DNA of 11,523 nucleotides from Nitrososphaerota archaeon (GTDB lineage Archaea; Thermoproteota; Nitrososphaeria; Nitrososphaerales; Gagatemarchaeaceae): NCBI GenBank assembly GCA_016200025.1, contig JACQFO010000125.1:1-11523 (forward strand), written 5' to 3'. Of this stretch, positions 4,644 through 11,237 are shown one piece after another. A program made the position numbers and the translations under genes. How positions within the stretch are numbered: position 1 is the first letter of the stretch; every line of letters begins with the position of its first letter. Below the pieces are notes generated by a model, which made no database searches, was not told the DNA's origin, and saw only the letters and a program-made list of their open reading frames with translations.

Positions 4644-6899
4644 TCACCCCAGGGGCACGCTCTTCCGCGACTCGTACAGCGACAGGAGGCCAGCCGGGGT
4701 GCACCGCGGGTCGAAGGGCTGAAGGACGGACGCGCAGGTCTCCGCGAGGAGCTCGATGTAGCGCCTGGAGTCGTACTTGGTCTCGTCGCGAACCATGTCT
4801 GCCGGCGTGGCCCTCTTCGAGTCCCGGCCCCTGTAGTCTGTGATTACGTATCGTATCCCTTCGCCGGCGTGGAGCTGGGCCCCCTCGCCGACCAGCTGCT
4901 TCACCGCGGCGTGCTGGACGGTCATGCTCCTGTACTCCTCTGGGGCCTTGGAGAGGTTGGTGGTGAAGGCGAGCTCGGACGCAGGTGTTTCGTGGCGCTC
5001 GAGCTCCTCCGCGTGTCCGAGGAAGATGACCATCCCCTCAGGGACCGCCGCCCGCGCGGCCCCGACCGAATCGGCCCTGGCCAGGGTCCTCAGGATCTCC
5101 ATCTGGCATCTGGCGAACGCGGCAGGGGTGTCGTGGCGGCGCGCCTCTATCCCCCTGACCTTCAGCTCGCCGTCCTGGTAGGCTCCGAAGTACCTGTTGA
5201 GGACCGGGACGTCGGCGTCTTCCTTCGAGGGAAGGAAGGTCACCCACTTGTAGATGCCCTCGAAGGACATCGCGAAGCCTGTCTCCGACTCTATCTCGGA
5301 CTTCAATTCGATGTAGTCGTCTCGCTCGGCCCTCTCCCTCTTGACCCAGAGCGAGTCCACGATTCCGTGGATCACTTCGAACCCCCTCCGTTCGGCGACC
5401 CTGGACGCGTCGAGGAGGACCTTCCTGTCCCAGGCGCAGACTGCGATGTGGGCGTCTATCCGTCCGAACTTCGCGTTGTTGAACCCGAGGTAGCCGAAGG
5501 TCGTGACCCCGAGCCACTTGAGGGCCGCCTGGCGCGCGTTGTACCTGTCGTAGTCGGCGCTCTTGGCTTCCTTCTTGAGTTCCTTGTAGCGAAGCCTCTT
5601 CTCGACTATGATCTTGATGGCGAGGGGGACTATGCCCTTCCTCCTCTCGCAGACGTTCCAGCCGAGCTCGGGGACCCTGTTCTTCGAGTCCGGGCAGCAG
5701 GGGCACCTGACGGTCTCGGCCGAGAGATTCTTCCTGAGCATTATGTTCGGGTAGAGGCTGGAGAAGTCGAGCTCCCCGACCCCTTCGTGGACGCCCATCT
5801 TCGGCTCGAAGATGAAGCCGCCCCTGTCGGCCACGAGGAGCTCGTTCCTGTCCTTGAAGTGCTCCACGAGCGTCGGCTTCCATGGGACGAGCAGGTCAGC
5901 CTTCGAGGCGTGGTAGAACTGGAGGCTCGAGAGGGCCTTCCCGATGCTGGCCCTGCTCGAGGTCTGCAGGGGCATCCGGCATATCCTGCTGAGCTCGAAG
6001 AGGCCCTCGAGGCCTGCTTCGGAGTAGGCGAAGGAAGTGTTGACGTCGATGTGAATCCTGCCGTAGAGCTTCATGGCAGAAGGCTTGTAATGGATCCTGC
6101 CATAGCTGAAGTAGGACGTTCCCTTCTTGGAGGGGACCTTCATGGTCGTGCCTTCCCTGTCGAGCGACAGCCCTGCGGCCAGCCCGCTGGCCTCGGCGCG
6201 CCTGACGAGGTAGGGGAAGAGGAAGGAGTCGCCGTCCCTCGAGGTGATGAAATCGGGGTCCGCGTCGCGGACCGCCCTGACCAGTCCGAGGAGTTTGTCG
6301 CCCTCGTCGCCGCCGTCGATGACGACCTCTCCGCCGTCGCTCCTGAGCCTCACTGCCTCGATTCTGTCGGTGAACCGGGCGAGCCTTCCTTCCTTCGCTA
6401 TGTCGACGTCCACCTCGACCTTCCTCAGGTTGGGGATGTCGTAGTCGTAGGCCCAGACGTCGTCCCGCAGCTCCCACTCCAGCCTGTCCCCGCTCTGCGC
6501 CACCTCGCAGTAGGCGAGGGGGAAGAGGTCGTGCTCGTAGAGGTAGCTCTGGTTGGGGGGCACGTCCGCGTTGTAGAGCCTGTGGGCCCCGAACGGCCCG
6601 AGCCTCTCTATCCTCCCGGCCACTTGCTGGACCCTCCTGGCGTCCTTGAGCCTCACCTCGACGACCTCGGACTTCTCCCGGTCCGTGACCCTCTCGTACT
6701 TCATGGCCTTCCTCGTCCAGGCGAGGTCCTGGCCGACTATCTTCAGCGGGACTCCGAGGTCAGAGTTTCGGCCTGCGCCTATGAATATCGAAGGCGACCA
6801 GTGATCGACGAGCCGCGCGGTCCCGCCGTCCTCCAGCTTGAGCCAGACGACCATCTCCCCCGGCTCTCCAGGGTAGAGGTCAAGTATCAAGCCCCTCAT
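4644..6899 (-). CDS. polB2: Family B DNA polymerase of PolB2/Dpo2 type (variant motifs B and C)
   Basis: 751 residues. An N-terminal domain (1-150) leads to a degenerate 3'-5' exonuclease: exoI-like VDVDIA (163-168), exoII SRDGDSFLFPYL (220-231) where the catalytic Asp is Leu, and exoIII-like ASKAD (331-335) lacking its Tyr. The polymerase domain has intact motif A DFSSLYPNIM (D378), motif B RQAALKWLGVTTFGYLGF (456-473; K461 kept, the usual N-S-x-Y replaced by V-T-T-F) and motif C HGIVDSLWV (511-519; D515 kept, YGDTDS altered). VRGIEARRHDTP (581-592) matches the KxY-region. Cysteines C399, C401, C402 and C417 may bind a metal. These changes are those of archaeal PolB2, once called inactivated, but reported in Sulfolobus (Dpo2) to drive damage-induced mutagenesis. 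Its ATG overlaps the upstream gene by 20 nt. Confidence 0.9.
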   Translation of the reverse strand: MRGLILDLYPGEPGEMVVWLKLEDGGTARLVDHWSPSIFIGAGRNSDLGVPLKIVGQDLAWTRKAMKYERVTDREKSEVVEVRLKDARRVQQVAGRIERLGPFGAHRLYNADVPPNQSYLYEHDLFPLAYCEVAQSGDRLEWELRDDVWAYDYDIPNLRKVEVDVDIAKEGRLARFTDRIEAVRLRSDGGEVVIDGGDEGDKLLGLVRAVRDADPDFITSRDGDSFLFPYLVRRAEASGLAAGLSLDREGTTMKVPSKKGTSYFSYGRIHYKPSAMKLYGRIHIDVNTSFAYSEAGLEGLFELSRICRMPLQTSSRASIGKALSSLQFYHASKADLLVPWKPTLVEHFKDRNELLVADRGGFIFEPKMGVHEGVGELDFSSLYPNIMLRKNLSAETVRCPCCPDSKNRVPELGWNVCERRKGIVPLAIKIIVEKRLRYKELKKEAKSADYDRYNARQAALKWLGVTTFGYLGFNNAKFGRIDAHIAVCAWDRKVLLDASRVAERRGFEVIHGIVDSLWVKRERAERDDYIELKSEIESETGFAMSFEGIYKWVTFLPSKEDADVPVLNRYFGAYQDGELKVRGIEARRHDTPAAFARCQMEILRTLARADSVGAARAAVPEGMVIFLGHAEELERHETPASELAFTTNLSKAPEEYRSMTVQHAAVKQLVGEGAQLHAGEGIRYVITDYRGRDSKRATPADMVRDETKYDSRRYIELLAETCASVLQPFDPRCTPAGLLSLYESRKSVPLG

Positions 6900-7146
6900 C
6901 CTTCTCAGCCTTCATCTTCTCGACCTCCGACGCGAGCCAGACGATGGTCTTGTGCTGCACCAGCAGGAGGCTCATGAAGAGGGCTTCGCTCGGGAAGGGC
7001 GACTCCCTGGCCTGCATGGCCGGGAAGTATTCGTAGCAGAGCCTCAGCATCTCCTTGAAGAGGGCCCTGTCCTCTGCGCGGAGGGCGTCGGAGAAATGGG
7101 CCCAGCTGTCCAGCTCCTCGATGATTTCCGCGTCAGAGAGAGTCAT
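6880..7146 (-). CDS. Small helical protein of the PolB2 operon (copy 2)
   Basis: ATG 7146 overlaps the stop of the preceding gene as ATGA, and the 3' end overlaps the polymerase ATG by 20 nt, so translation is probably coupled on both sides. The 88-residue product is predicted almost all-helical: SDAEIIEELDSWAHFSDALRAEDRALFKEMLRLCYEYFPAMQ, then SEALFMSLLLVQHKTIVWLASEVEKMK. It shares the spaced pattern W-x2-F-x3-AL-x3-DR-x2-F-x2-ML with the upstream small protein, indicating a common origin. No enzymatic motif or signal peptide is seen. An adaptor or structural role for the polymerase is inferred from the operon. I recognise the context, not a named family. Confidence 0.82.
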   Translation of the reverse strand: MTLSDAEIIEELDSWAHFSDALRAEDRALFKEMLRLCYEYFPAMQARESPFPSEALFMSLLLVQHKTIVWLASEVEKMKAEKDEGLDT

Positions 7147-7412
7147 CTGTGGTCCTCCTCGGGTGCGATTTCGGAGAAGGCCCCCATCGCCCGCGCGAGC
7201 AGCCTGTAGTGATGGAAGACCAGAGCCATCGCCATCCCTTCGAACCTCGAAGTCCTGACCGCGGCCGAGGAGGCGGACGTGTAGAGCCTGGCCGAGTTGA
7301 GCATCTGGTCGAAGGCTCCCCTGTCCCTCTTGGGGAGGGCCTTCCTGAAGGGCTTCCACTCCGAGACCTCCTGGGCTTCGGCTATCCTGAACGACGGCAC
7401 CGTCCGTCCCAT
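7143..7412 (-). CDS. Small helical protein of the PolB2 operon (copy 1)
   Basis: ATG 7412 overlaps the stop of the RadA-like gene as TGATG, and its own stop overlaps the next ATG as ATGA. The same frame stays open far upstream to 8381, but that part is an out-of-frame Arg-rich shadow of the RadA-like gene. The 89-residue product reads EAQEVSEWKPFRKALPKRDRGAFDQMLNSARLY, then FEGMAMALVFHHYRLLARAMGAF, with mostly helical composition. It aligns without gaps to the downstream 88-residue protein over the W-F-AL-DR-F-ML positions. No catalytic motif is visible. Probably a subunit or adaptor acting with the polymerase (inference). Confidence 0.82.
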   Translation of the reverse strand: MGRTVPSFRIAEAQEVSEWKPFRKALPKRDRGAFDQMLNSARLYTSASSAAVRTSRFEGMAMALVFHHYRLLARAMGAFSEIAPEEDHR

Positions 7413-8353
7413 CAGCGGACGGACCTCGGCTTTGGCCTCAGGAGCTGGTTCAGTTTGAAGGTGCAGGCGGCTGGAGGCCTGCTCCCGTGCTTCACGAGTT
7501 CCGCCCTGACCTGTGCCCTGGACGTCGAAAGGCTGACCGCAGTGTCGGCCCAGGATGCGACAACGTCGTCGTATTGGTTGGGCGAGACGAGGGTCGTTAT
7601 GACCAGGGAGTTCTTCTTCGCCCGGCTGATTCCCTGCTCGACGGCTGCCAGGACCCTCCTGGCCTCCCTTTCGTCCATCTCGGGCTCGTTGAACGTGCCG
7701 AGGAGGTCGGAGACCACCACGAGCCTTGCCGCATAGTCCTCCGCCGCGCGGACCAGGTGTTCGGAGACCAGGTCGGCGAGCTGGTAGAGGGTGAAGACGC
7801 GGCAGGTGGTCACTCTTCTCATGGCCGCGGCCGGCTTGAGGCGCCGCTGCTTCGCGAAGGAGGAGAAGAGGTATGGGTCGGAGCGGTTGCCGCCGTCGAT
7901 GAAGAGTACTGCGGAGTCGAGGCCGCCTGCCTCGAGCGGGAGCTGGGCCCTGAACGCCGCGAGCTCGGCCACGACCGAAGCCGGGCCGCCGCTGAGTACT
8001 ATCAGGTGCCCGGGGGAGAGAGGCCTGAGCATGGAGTCGAGGCGCGGGAAACCCAGGGAGAAGTGAGGCAGTGAGGAGGCGGGGCGGAATGGCGTGCTCT
8101 TCCTTTCGACCGTGGCCGCCGTGCTCAGATAGACGTCGGACCACTCGTCGGGCACGGGGGCGAGCCTGCATTCTATGTTGCCCTCGAGCTGGCGGGCGCA
8201 CCCCAGACAACGTCCCTTCAGTGATTCGATCGTCTCGCTGGCGGGGCCGAGGTCGCGCCTGACCCTGAGGACGCAACCGCAGCTGGAGCAATAATAGACG
8301 AAACGCTCTCTGCCGGCTCCTTGCTGTTCGTACAGATAGTGGAGTCTCGTCAT
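7412..8353 (-). CDS. Zinc-ribbon protein with inactivated RadA/RecA-like ATPase fold
   Basis: From ATG 8353 this is 313 residues. Residues 20-62 hold a zinc ribbon (C22-x2-C25 and C49-x2-C52). The remainder follows the RecA/RadA core: FPRLDSMLRPLSPGHLIVLSGGPASVVAELAAF (102-134) sits where the Walker A loop should be but lacks the Lys-Thr; AVLFIDGGNRSDPYLFSSFAK (148-168) resembles the RadA strand-helix after Walker A; LVVVSDLLGTF (211-221) is the Walker B strand with Asp; NSLVITTLVSP (248-258) is the next core strand. ATP hydrolysis is unlikely. The ATG is 30 nt downstream of a TATA-like element inside a palindrome, so the mRNA is near-leaderless; GTG or ATG codons further upstream (to 8461) would cross that promoter. 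First gene of the PolB2 operon, a place analogous to bacterial ImuA. Confidence 0.8.
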   Translation of the reverse strand: MTRLHYLYEQQGAGRERFVYYCSSCGCVLRVRRDLGPASETIESLKGRCLGCARQLEGNIECRLAPVPDEWSDVYLSTAATVERKSTPFRPASSLPHFSLGFPRLDSMLRPLSPGHLIVLSGGPASVVAELAAFRAQLPLEAGGLDSAVLFIDGGNRSDPYLFSSFAKQRRLKPAAAMRRVTTCRVFTLYQLADLVSEHLVRAAEDYAARLVVVSDLLGTFNEPEMDEREARRVLAAVEQGISRAKKNSLVITTLVSPNQYDDVVASWADTAVSLSTSRAQVRAELVKHGSRPPAACTFKLNQLLRPKPRSVR

Positions 8354-8376
8354 CCTGATGGCGCCCAACTCTGTCG

Positions 8377-8389
8377 CGCATTTAATGCG
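8377..8389 (-). promoter_or_regulatory. TATA element embedded in a perfect 13-bp palindrome, promoter/candidate operator of the PolB2 operon
   Basis: The sequence CGCATTTAATGCG has two perfect 6-bp arms around a central T. On the minus strand its core ATTAAAT is centred 30 bases upstream of ATG 8353, the expected TATA position. A dimeric repressor bound here would exclude TBP. The palindrome is seen directly; its regulatory role is inference. Confidence 0.55.
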
Positions 8390-8462
8390 GGAGACCGCAG
8401 CGAGAGATTTGGGCGAGAGGGAGACGGGCGAAAGTGTTGAGATGCATATTCGTCCGTGCAAG

Positions 8463-8471
8463 ATTATTAAT
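8463..8471 (+). promoter_or_regulatory. TATA-like element for tRNA-Leu
   Basis: ATTATTAAT lies about 30 bases upstream of the tRNA-Leu 5' end at 8497. The tRNA and the PolB2 operon are divergent, with the two TATA-like elements about 84 bases apart. Confidence 0.55.
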
Positions 8472-8496
8472 CGTAGGATTGGGTCGGCGAGTCGCT

Positions 8497-8581
8497 GCGG
8501 GGGTCGCCCAGCCTGGTCAACGGCGTGAGGCTCAGGACCTCATCCCTTAGGGGTTCGAGGGTTCGAATCCCTCCCCCCGCA
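8497..8581 (+). tRNA. tRNA-Leu(CAG), class II, intron-free
   Basis: Acceptor GCGGGGG (8497-8503) pairs with CCCCCGC (8574-8580), and A73 is 8581 with no encoded CCA. The D-arm is closed by GCC/GGC. Anticodon stem TGAGG/CCTCA encloses CTCAGGA with anticodon CAG at 8533-8535. The 14-nt variable arm (8543-8556) has TCCC opposite GGGG, as expected for leucine. T-arm GAGGG/CCCTC holds the standard TTCGAAT loop. It has no intron, unlike the other two tRNAs in the window, and serves as a local control for normal T-loop sequence. Confidence 0.96.
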
Positions 8582-8612
8582 CTCGGCTTGAACATCGTCG
8601 AAACTCACAGTA

Positions 8613-8620
8613 GTTAATAA
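8613..8620 (+). promoter_or_regulatory. TATA-like element for the ABC exporter operon
   Basis: GTTAATAA is centred about 39 bases upstream of TTG 8656, predicting transcription near 8643 and a leader of 13-30 nt depending on which start is used. Confidence 0.45.
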
Positions 8621-8655
8621 CGGAGGAGCGACGGCGGCCTGATTCTTCGGAGAAA

Positions 8656-9618
8656 TTGAATTTGGAGAACGCGGTGGAGACAGTCGGCCTGACGAAGTCC
8701 TACGGGAACGTGAAGGCCCTCGACGGCCTGAGCCTGAACGTCAGGCGCGGGGAGATACTCGTCCTACTGGGGCCCAACGGCTCGGGCAAGACGACCCTGC
8801 TTCACCTGCTCTCGACAGTGCTCAAGCCCACAAGTGGAACCGCGAAGGTGATGGGGTACGACATCGTCAAGCAGCCCCTGAAGGTCAGAGAATCGATCGG
8901 AATCTCCTTCCAGGAGCCGAGAGGGTTCTGGAGGCACAAGCCATACCACATACTCTCGTTCCACGCGGCCATCTATGGCCTGACCGGAGAGGAAAAGATG
9001 CAGGTCGTCGAGAAGACGTTGCGAGACTTCGACCTCTGGCCTTCGAGGAACAAGAGGTTCATGGAGCTCTCTGGCGGGCAAGGCAAGAGACTCGAAGTGG
9101 CGAAGCTCTTCGTCCACAGGCCTGGGGTGGCGGTCTTCGACGAGCCCACGGCGATGGTCGACCTCGAAGGAAAGAGGATGATCTGGGACAGAATCAGGGC
9201 CCTGCGCGAAGCCGGCTCGACCATCATCGTGGCGACGAACGAGGTGAGAGAAGCCGAGTACCTCGCGGACAGGATCAGCATCATGAAGAGCGGCAAGGAA
9301 CTTGTTACAGAGAACCTCAGAACCCTGAAAGACAGCATCACCGGAGGAGACGTAGTGGAGGTTGGACTCTCGACTGCAATTTCAGACCAGATGCTTCAGG
9401 TCGTGACCGGAGTCCCAGGGACGGTCCGGGTGTTGCAGGAATCGGAGAGCATGCTCAAGGTCTTCGTCAACCGGTCGGAGGACTGGCTCCCGCAGATGAT
9501 GTTCTCAGTCCAGTCGTTGGGCGCCAAGGTCACTTCGATAAGGGTCTCGGAGCCGTCGCTGGACGACGTGTTCCTCCACTACACCGGCAAGGTGGTCGTG
9601 AAACAGGCAAATGCGTGA
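8656..9618 (+). CDS. ABC transporter ATP-binding protein (ABC-2 exporter type)
   Basis: 320 residues from TTG 8656; TTG 8662 and GTG 8674 (preceded by GGAGA) are equally possible starts. The nucleotide-binding domain shows Walker A GPNGSGKTT (39-47), Q-loop Gln 86 in SFQEP, signature LSGGQGKRLEVAK (138-150), Walker B VAVFDEPTAMVDLEG (158-172) and a switch region IVATNEVREAE where the usual His is Asn (195). A C-terminal domain of about 100 residues (from 225) ends SEPSLDDVFLHYTG, the hallmark of DrrA/CcmA-type exporter ATPases. It would power the two permeases encoded next, its stop overlapping the first permease ATG by 8 nt. Substrate unknown; related systems export drugs, lipids or peptides. 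Confidence 0.92.
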   Translation: MNLENAVETVGLTKSYGNVKALDGLSLNVRRGEILVLLGPNGSGKTTLLHLLSTVLKPTSGTAKVMGYDIVKQPLKVRESIGISFQEPRGFWRHKPYHILSFHAAIYGLTGEEKMQVVEKTLRDFDLWPSRNKRFMELSGGQGKRLEVAKLFVHRPGVAVFDEPTAMVDLEGKRMIWDRIRALREAGSTIIVATNEVREAEYLADRISIMKSGKELVTENLRTLKDSITGGDVVEVGLSTAISDQMLQVVTGVPGTVRVLQESESMLKVFVNRSEDWLPQMMFSVQSLGAKVTSIRVSEPSLDDVFLHYTGKVVVKQANA

Positions 9619-10369
9619 GCTCTTCTTCCTCCTCGGCTTCGAGTTCAGAGAGGAATTCGACTCCATCGCGTGGACGGTCTACCTTTGGCTCTTCTTCGCC
9701 TTCCAGTACTTCGTGTACGGACAGCTGATCTCAAAGCTCGTGACCTCGGTCAGCGACTACTATCTCTACTACGGCACCGGTCTTCTCATAATAATGACGT
9801 TCAACGTCGGCACCTGGGCAGGCAGAAGGTTCGTGGAAGGAGCCCACGAAGGGAGGCTCAGGTACATACTTTCCCTACCCATCAGGCGGGGGGAACTCTT
9901 CCTTGAGCAGGTCCTGTTGGGCCTTGCCTCCAACCTGGTCAGGGTCGGCCCGCCGCTGGTGCTGATCCTGATTCTGAACGGGATGCCAGCCGTAGTCCTG
10001 CTGAGCTCCGTCGCCGTCCTCCTGGCGATGAGCGTGGGCATAATGGGGATCATGATTTCGTTGTCTTTCATCGCGTTCAAGTCCTTCGACATCTACAGCG
10101 CGATCATCGCGGGCCTCAGCGCGCTCCTGATTAGGTTCAGCACGGTGCTCTACCCTCTCGCGTTCATGCCCAAGGCCTACTCCACCGTCTCCCTGGCCAA
10201 CCCGCTGACCTATGGGGGGGACCTGTTGAGGAACTCCTTGAGCGTGGATGTGAACAGCCTGCTCAATCCTCAGGTGTCAACGTTCGTCGTGGTCGCGGTC
10301 GGGATTTCGACGATCGCCCTGGGCATGATGCTCGTCCCGCGGACCCTTGAAGGAGTGAAGTCCTCGTGA
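9611..10369 (+). CDS. ABC-2 type transporter permease, first subunit
   Basis: 252 residues starting at ATG 9611 inside the 3' end of the ATPase gene. Six hydrophobic segments are visible: about 21-40, 52-68, 102-122, 127-155, 160-185 and 222-243. Between the second and third, EGRLRYILSLPIRRGELFLEQ resembles the cytoplasmic coupling helix of ABC-2 permeases, and LANPLTYGGDLLRNSL near 195-210 is a common ABC-2 motif before the last helix. It would form a heterodimeric channel with the next protein. The TGA stop overlaps the following GTG start as GTGA, indicating translational coupling. Confidence 0.88.
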   Translation: MRELFFLLGFEFREEFDSIAWTVYLWLFFAFQYFVYGQLISKLVTSVSDYYLYYGTGLLIIMTFNVGTWAGRRFVEGAHEGRLRYILSLPIRRGELFLEQVLLGLASNLVRVGPPLVLILILNGMPAVVLLSSVAVLLAMSVGIMGIMISLSFIAFKSFDIYSAIIAGLSALLIRFSTVLYPLAFMPKAYSTVSLANPLTYGGDLLRNSLSVDVNSLLNPQVSTFVVVAVGISTIALGMMLVPRTLEGVKSS

Positions 10370-11148
10370 GCCAGATGGGAAGGGCCTTGCAGATAGCCCG
10401 GGTCGACCTGTCCTACTTCTTCCGGACGAAGTGGCTCCTTGCCACGCTGATCGCCCTGAACATCACCGACATGCTGGTGGTGGGGGTCGTCTACCGGGGG
10501 ATGATCAGCCAGGGCACCTTCGACTACTTCACCTTCTTCGTTCCTGGTGTGATAGTGACTGGCCTGTTCTTTGCCTCGTTCGACGTCGGCAGGAGAGTCC
10601 ACCTTGGGCTTACAGAGGGCGTCTCGCAGTACTACCTCACCCTGCCAGTGAGCCTGAACGGACTTGTCTGGGCTCACCTATTGTCTGCGGGCCTCGGAGG
10701 CGCGATCTACGCAGGAATCCTCACAGTCGTCGCGGCAGCGTTCATCCCGCAACTCGTTTCCGTATACACGCTGGCCCTGATCCCGGTAATGTTCGTCCTG
10801 TCGATGGGCCTGGCTGGTATAGCCGCTGTCCTGAACCTCTTCTCGAAGGCGGGGGAGAGGTACTTCGTCTTCGCCGAGGGCGTCCAGACGGCCATGGTCA
10901 GCCTGAGCACTATCGCCTATCCCATCAGTCTGGTGAGCGGGTTCTTCCCGTCTTACCTGCTGACTGTCATCGAACTGAACCCACTGTCTCAGGGGGCAGA
11001 GGCCCTGAGGACCGTAGTGAATGGCTCGTCCGCGAGCGGGGCCTTCAACCTCCTTTCTCTGGTCGCCACCTCGATTGTTCTTCTAGTCGTAGGCGTGGTC
11101 GCGTACCGGCACGTCTTCACACGGCTCAGAGAAGTCGGGAAGATCTAG
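10366..11148 (+). CDS. ABC-2 type transporter permease, second subunit
   Basis: 260 residues from GTG 10366, overlapping the previous stop by 4 nt; ATG 10375 is a possible internal start. Six hydrophobic segments are seen (about 24-44, 54-74, 102-127, 133-158, 174-198, 228-248). HLGLTEGVSQYYLTLPVSLNGLVWAHLL matches the coupling-helix region of the first permease, and IELNPLSQGAEALRTVVNG matches its NPLTYGGDLLRNSL motif, so the two permeases are distant paralogues forming one heterodimeric exporter with the 320-residue ATPase. Last gene of the exporter operon. Confidence 0.88.
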   Translation: MSQMGRALQIARVDLSYFFRTKWLLATLIALNITDMLVVGVVYRGMISQGTFDYFTFFVPGVIVTGLFFASFDVGRRVHLGLTEGVSQYYLTLPVSLNGLVWAHLLSAGLGGAIYAGILTVVAAAFIPQLVSVYTLALIPVMFVLSMGLAGIAAVLNLFSKAGERYFVFAEGVQTAMVSLSTIAYPISLVSGFFPSYLLTVIELNPLSQGAEALRTVVNGSSASGAFNLLSLVATSIVLLVVGVVAYRHVFTRLREVGKI

Positions 11149-11155
11149 GGATAGT

Positions 11156-11185
11156 ACCTCTCAGAGAGACAGCTGACCTCTCAGA
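11156..11185. repeat. 10-bp direct repeat upstream of the ACT-domain gene
   Basis: ACCTCTCAGA occurs at 11156-11165 and again at 11176-11185, exactly 20 bp apart start to start (about two helical turns). The second copy ends 17 bp before the TATA-like element at 11202. This geometry suits a regulator bound to one face of DNA; the role is inferred. Confidence 0.45.
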
Positions 11186-11201
11186 CAATTTCCCGCATAG
11201 T

Positions 11202-11208
11202 CTTATAG
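11202..11208 (+). promoter_or_regulatory. TATA-like element for the ACT-domain gene
   Basis: CTTATAG is centred about 33 bases upstream of ATG 11238, predicting a leader of about 7 nt. Confidence 0.45.
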
Positions 11209-11237
11209 CGACGAGAGCGAACTTCCACAGAGGAATC

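Noticed and set aside
4869..6977. A 702-codon open frame on the plus strand across the polymerase gene
   Set aside because: It is the antisense shadow of the GC-rich polymerase gene; its product is Glu/Val/Pro-rich low complexity with no family motif, while the minus strand shows clear polymerase motifs.
7413..8381. Long open frame continuing upstream of the 89-residue small protein
   Set aside because: The product is Arg/Pro-rich and overlaps the RadA-like gene out of frame; only the part after ATG 7412 has protein-like composition, similarity to its neighbour and overlap-type start.
11158..11168. CTCTCAGAGAG palindrome after the second permease as a terminator
   Set aside because: Only 5-bp arms with a 1-nt centre and no following T-tract; it overlaps the direct repeat, which explains it as well.
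10431..11237. Plus-strand frame overlapping the second permease
   Set aside because: Out-of-frame shadow of the permease; only the segment after ATG 11238 is meaningful, as the start of the ACT-domain gene.
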